Shown here: one piece after another, positions 7,462 through 8,818 of the stretch
Layout of the letters: every line of letters starts with the position of its first letter
Position numbering within the stretch: position 1 is the stretch's first letter
Assembly: GCA_017354065.1 (NCBI GenBank)
Contig: JAFMRN010000086.1
Span: forward strand, 1 to 8,818
DNA: 8,818 nt
Reading direction: 5' to 3'
From: Solirubrobacterales bacterium
Lineage (GTDB): Bacteria; Actinomycetota; Thermoleophilia; Solirubrobacterales; Solirubrobacteraceae
Notes under the pieces: generated by a model
The model's database searches: none
The model's input: only the letters and a program-made list of their open reading frames with translations
Told to the model about the DNA's origin: nothing
Position numbers and translations under genes: made by a program

Positions 7462-8571
7462 ATGCAGGCACTGATTCTCGTCGGGGGGAAGGGAACACGG
7501 CTGCGCCCGCTCACCTCGCGGCTACCCAAGCCGGTGGTGACCCTGGTCGACCGCCCGTTCCTCAACTACCAGCTGGAGTGGGTCAAATCCCACGGCGTCG
7601 AGGACGTCGTGCTGTCGTGTGGCTTCCTGCCCGACCAGCTCCAGGAGGTCCTCGGTGACGGCTCCCAGCTGGGCCTGAATCTGTCTTACGTGGTCGAGCC
7701 TGAGCTGCTCGGCACCGGCGGCGCGCTGAAGTACGCCGAGCCGCACCTCCAGGACCGCTTCTTCATGTTGAACGGCGACACGCTGACCGACATCGACCTG
7801 TCCGCCCAGCTCGCCCAGCACGAGCGCACCGGTGCGCGCGGCACCCTCGCGTTGTACCCGGTTCCGGATGTCTACTCCTACGGTCTTGTGCCGCTGAACG
7901 CTGACAGCTCGGTGCGCGAATTCCTCGAGAAGCCGAGCCCGGACGACGTGGTAGACACGAACCTGATCAACGCCGGTGCCTACATCCTCGAGAAGGAGAT
8001 CCTCGACGAGCTGCCCGCCAGCGGCACGCACTTCTCGATCGAGCGCGACGTGTTCCCGAAGCTGGTCGACCACGGGCTCTACGGGTACGAGGCCTACGGC
8101 TACTGGATGGACATCGGCACGCCCTCCCGCTACCTGGAGGGCACCTACGACATCCTCAACGGCAACGTCGCGACCGCGATCGGGGCACAGCTGAGCGCGG
8201 CCGACGGCTGCCTGATCCAGGACGGCGCGAGCGTCGAGGGGCGCGTCGTGCGGCCCTCGATCGTCGGGGCCGGCTCGCGGATCGCCGAGGGCGCGATCGT
8301 CGGCGGGCTCGCCGTGCTGGGGGAGCGCGTGAGCGTCGGCCCGGGCGCGCACATCTTTGACGCGGTGCTGCTGGACGGCGTCAGCGTCGGCGCCCGCACG
8401 AGCATCGGCCAGTCGATCGTCGGCGCTGACGTGACGATCGGTGACAACTGTCAGATCCACGACGGCGTGGTGCTCGGCGACGGCGTGAAGATCGGCGACA
8501 ACAACGAGCTGCGCGCCGGCGCCCGGATCTTCCCCGGCGTCGACATCCCGGCCGACGGGATCAAGTTCTGA
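7462..8571 (+). CDS. manC: Mannose-1-phosphate guanylyltransferase (GDP-mannose pyrophosphorylase) type NDP-sugar synthase
   Basis: 369 aa. Predicted to make GDP-mannose from GTP and mannose-1-phosphate for mannosylation of envelope glycans. The N-terminal nucleotidyltransferase domain (about 1-235) has GGKGTRLRPLT (8-18) with PKP (22-24), LGTGGAL (83-89), NGD with metal ligand D106, EKP (156-158), NAG (170-172), and WMDIGTP with second metal ligand D217. A left-handed beta-helix of hexapeptide repeats fills about 245-369 (IVGAGSRI, VSVGARTSI, VTIGDNCQI and similar). From memory the layout and the ending (AGARIFPGVDIPADGIKF) resemble the mycobacterial GDP-mannose pyrophosphorylase Rv3264c, named ManB there; symbols differ between actinomycetes. 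Glucose-1-phosphate uridylyl- or thymidylyltransferase is the main alternative, but the long beta-helix argues against short RmlA-type enzymes. Start set by the SD at 7448. Its TGA overlaps the next ATG by one base. Confidence 0.75.
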   Translation: MQALILVGGKGTRLRPLTSRLPKPVVTLVDRPFLNYQLEWVKSHGVEDVVLSCGFLPDQLQEVLGDGSQLGLNLSYVVEPELLGTGGALKYAEPHLQDRFFMLNGDTLTDIDLSAQLAQHERTGARGTLALYPVPDVYSYGLVPLNADSSVREFLEKPSPDDVVDTNLINAGAYILEKEILDELPASGTHFSIERDVFPKLVDHGLYGYEAYGYWMDIGTPSRYLEGTYDILNGNVATAIGAQLSAADGCLIQDGASVEGRVVRPSIVGAGSRIAEGAIVGGLAVLGERVSVGPGAHIFDAVLLDGVSVGARTSIGQSIVGADVTIGDNCQIHDGVVLGDGVKIGDNNELRAGARIFPGVDIPADGIKF

Positions 8572-8818
8572 TGGATGAGATCCAGGATCTCCCCGAGCAC
8601 CTGCGCGACGCGCTGTGGCGCGTCGAATCCTCGGGGATCCGCCGCTTCTCGGCGTCCGGCCTGAGCGTCGCCGTGGCCGACGGGCTGTCGCTGGGCGCCG
8701 GCCTGCTGGATCCGCCCGCCGGGGATGCGCTGCTGGCGATCTCCTACTCCGGTGAAGACGCGCCGGTTCTGGCGGCCTTTGAGGCCGCCAAGGGGCCGCG
8801 GTTTACCTTGACCACCGG
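8571..8818 (+). CDS. Divergent SIS-domain protein, likely phosphoglucose/phosphomannose isomerase-like (partial, 5' end)
   Basis: The first 82 codons are visible; the gene runs off the window. The start is an ATG overlapping the previous stop (TGATG), with no clear SD, so it is coupled to the nucleotidyltransferase. LPEHLRDALWRVESSGI (7-23) resembles the N-terminal helix of bifunctional phosphoglucose/phosphomannose isomerases. LLAISYSGEDAPVLAAFEAA (54-73) matches their SIS-domain phosphate-binding block (SYSGNTEETL...EA), followed by a LTTG turn. The expected upstream Gly-rich motif (GMGGSAIGGD type) is replaced by ASGLSVAVADG (28-38), and the distance to SYSG is shorter than usual. Context (mannose activation next door) suggests fructose-6-P to mannose-6-P isomerisation, or a non-catalytic relative. 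Family membership is moderately supported; activity is not. Confidence 0.55.
   Translation, partial: MDEIQDLPEHLRDALWRVESSGIRRFSASGLSVAVADGLSLGAGLLDPPAGDALLAISYSGEDAPVLAAFEAAKGPRFTLTT

Noticed and set aside
6362..7498. 378-codon minus-strand frame opposite ugd
   Set aside because: Shadow frame; ugd on the plus strand has all catalytic motifs and the antisense product matches nothing I recognise.

Overview
The window is high-GC DNA with genes packed tightly on one strand, typical of an actinomycete-like chromosome. The F1 ATP synthase proteins, the TANNNT-type -10 boxes placed directly before SD-less ATG codons, and a GDP-mannose pyrophosphorylase resembling the mycobacterial one point to Actinomycetota. 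A deep-branching class such as Thermoleophilia (Solirubrobacterales) is my best guess, but that is inference. I see no mobile elements, tRNA/rRNA genes, CRISPR arrays or pseudogenes.

Region 1 (1-4261) is the 3' part of an ATP synthase operon in the canonical order delta-alpha-gamma-beta-epsilon (atpH partial, atpA, atpG, atpD, atpC). Gene gaps run from 26 nt to a 1-nt overlap. The alpha and beta genes carry identical AAAGGAG Shine-Dalgarno boxes 4 nt before ATG, whereas gamma has no well-placed SD; this fits the alpha3-beta3-gamma1 stoichiometry. The catalytic and structural motifs of alpha and beta are intact. The epsilon subunit is only 89 aa and consists of the N-terminal beta-barrel without the C-terminal helical (inhibitory) domain.

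Region 2 (4262-4422) is a 161-nt intergenic region unusually rich in dyad symmetry. It holds a GC-rich hairpin downstream of atpC (another overlaps the atpC stop codon), an 8-bp perfect inverted repeat with a competing alternative pairing in a locally AT-richer patch, and a 16-bp perfect palindrome overlapping a candidate -10 box. It separates the atp operon from the next transcription unit.

Region 3 (4423-8818) is a cell-envelope glycan locus. It encodes a membrane-anchored LytR-CpsA-Psr (LCP) glycopolymer ligase with an unusual C-terminal extension, a UDP-glucose 6-dehydrogenase (makes UDP-glucuronate), a GDP-mannose pyrophosphorylase-type nucleotidyltransferase, and the start of a divergent SIS-domain protein related to phosphoglucose/phosphomannose isomerases. 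Together they would make activated sugars (UDP-GlcA, GDP-Man) and attach a finished glycopolymer to the wall. The LCP and dehydrogenase genes both lack an SD and have a TA[T/C]CCT box 7-9 nt before ATG, suggesting separate leaderless transcripts. The last two genes are joined to the dehydrogenase by a strong SD and by a TGATG stop/start overlap.
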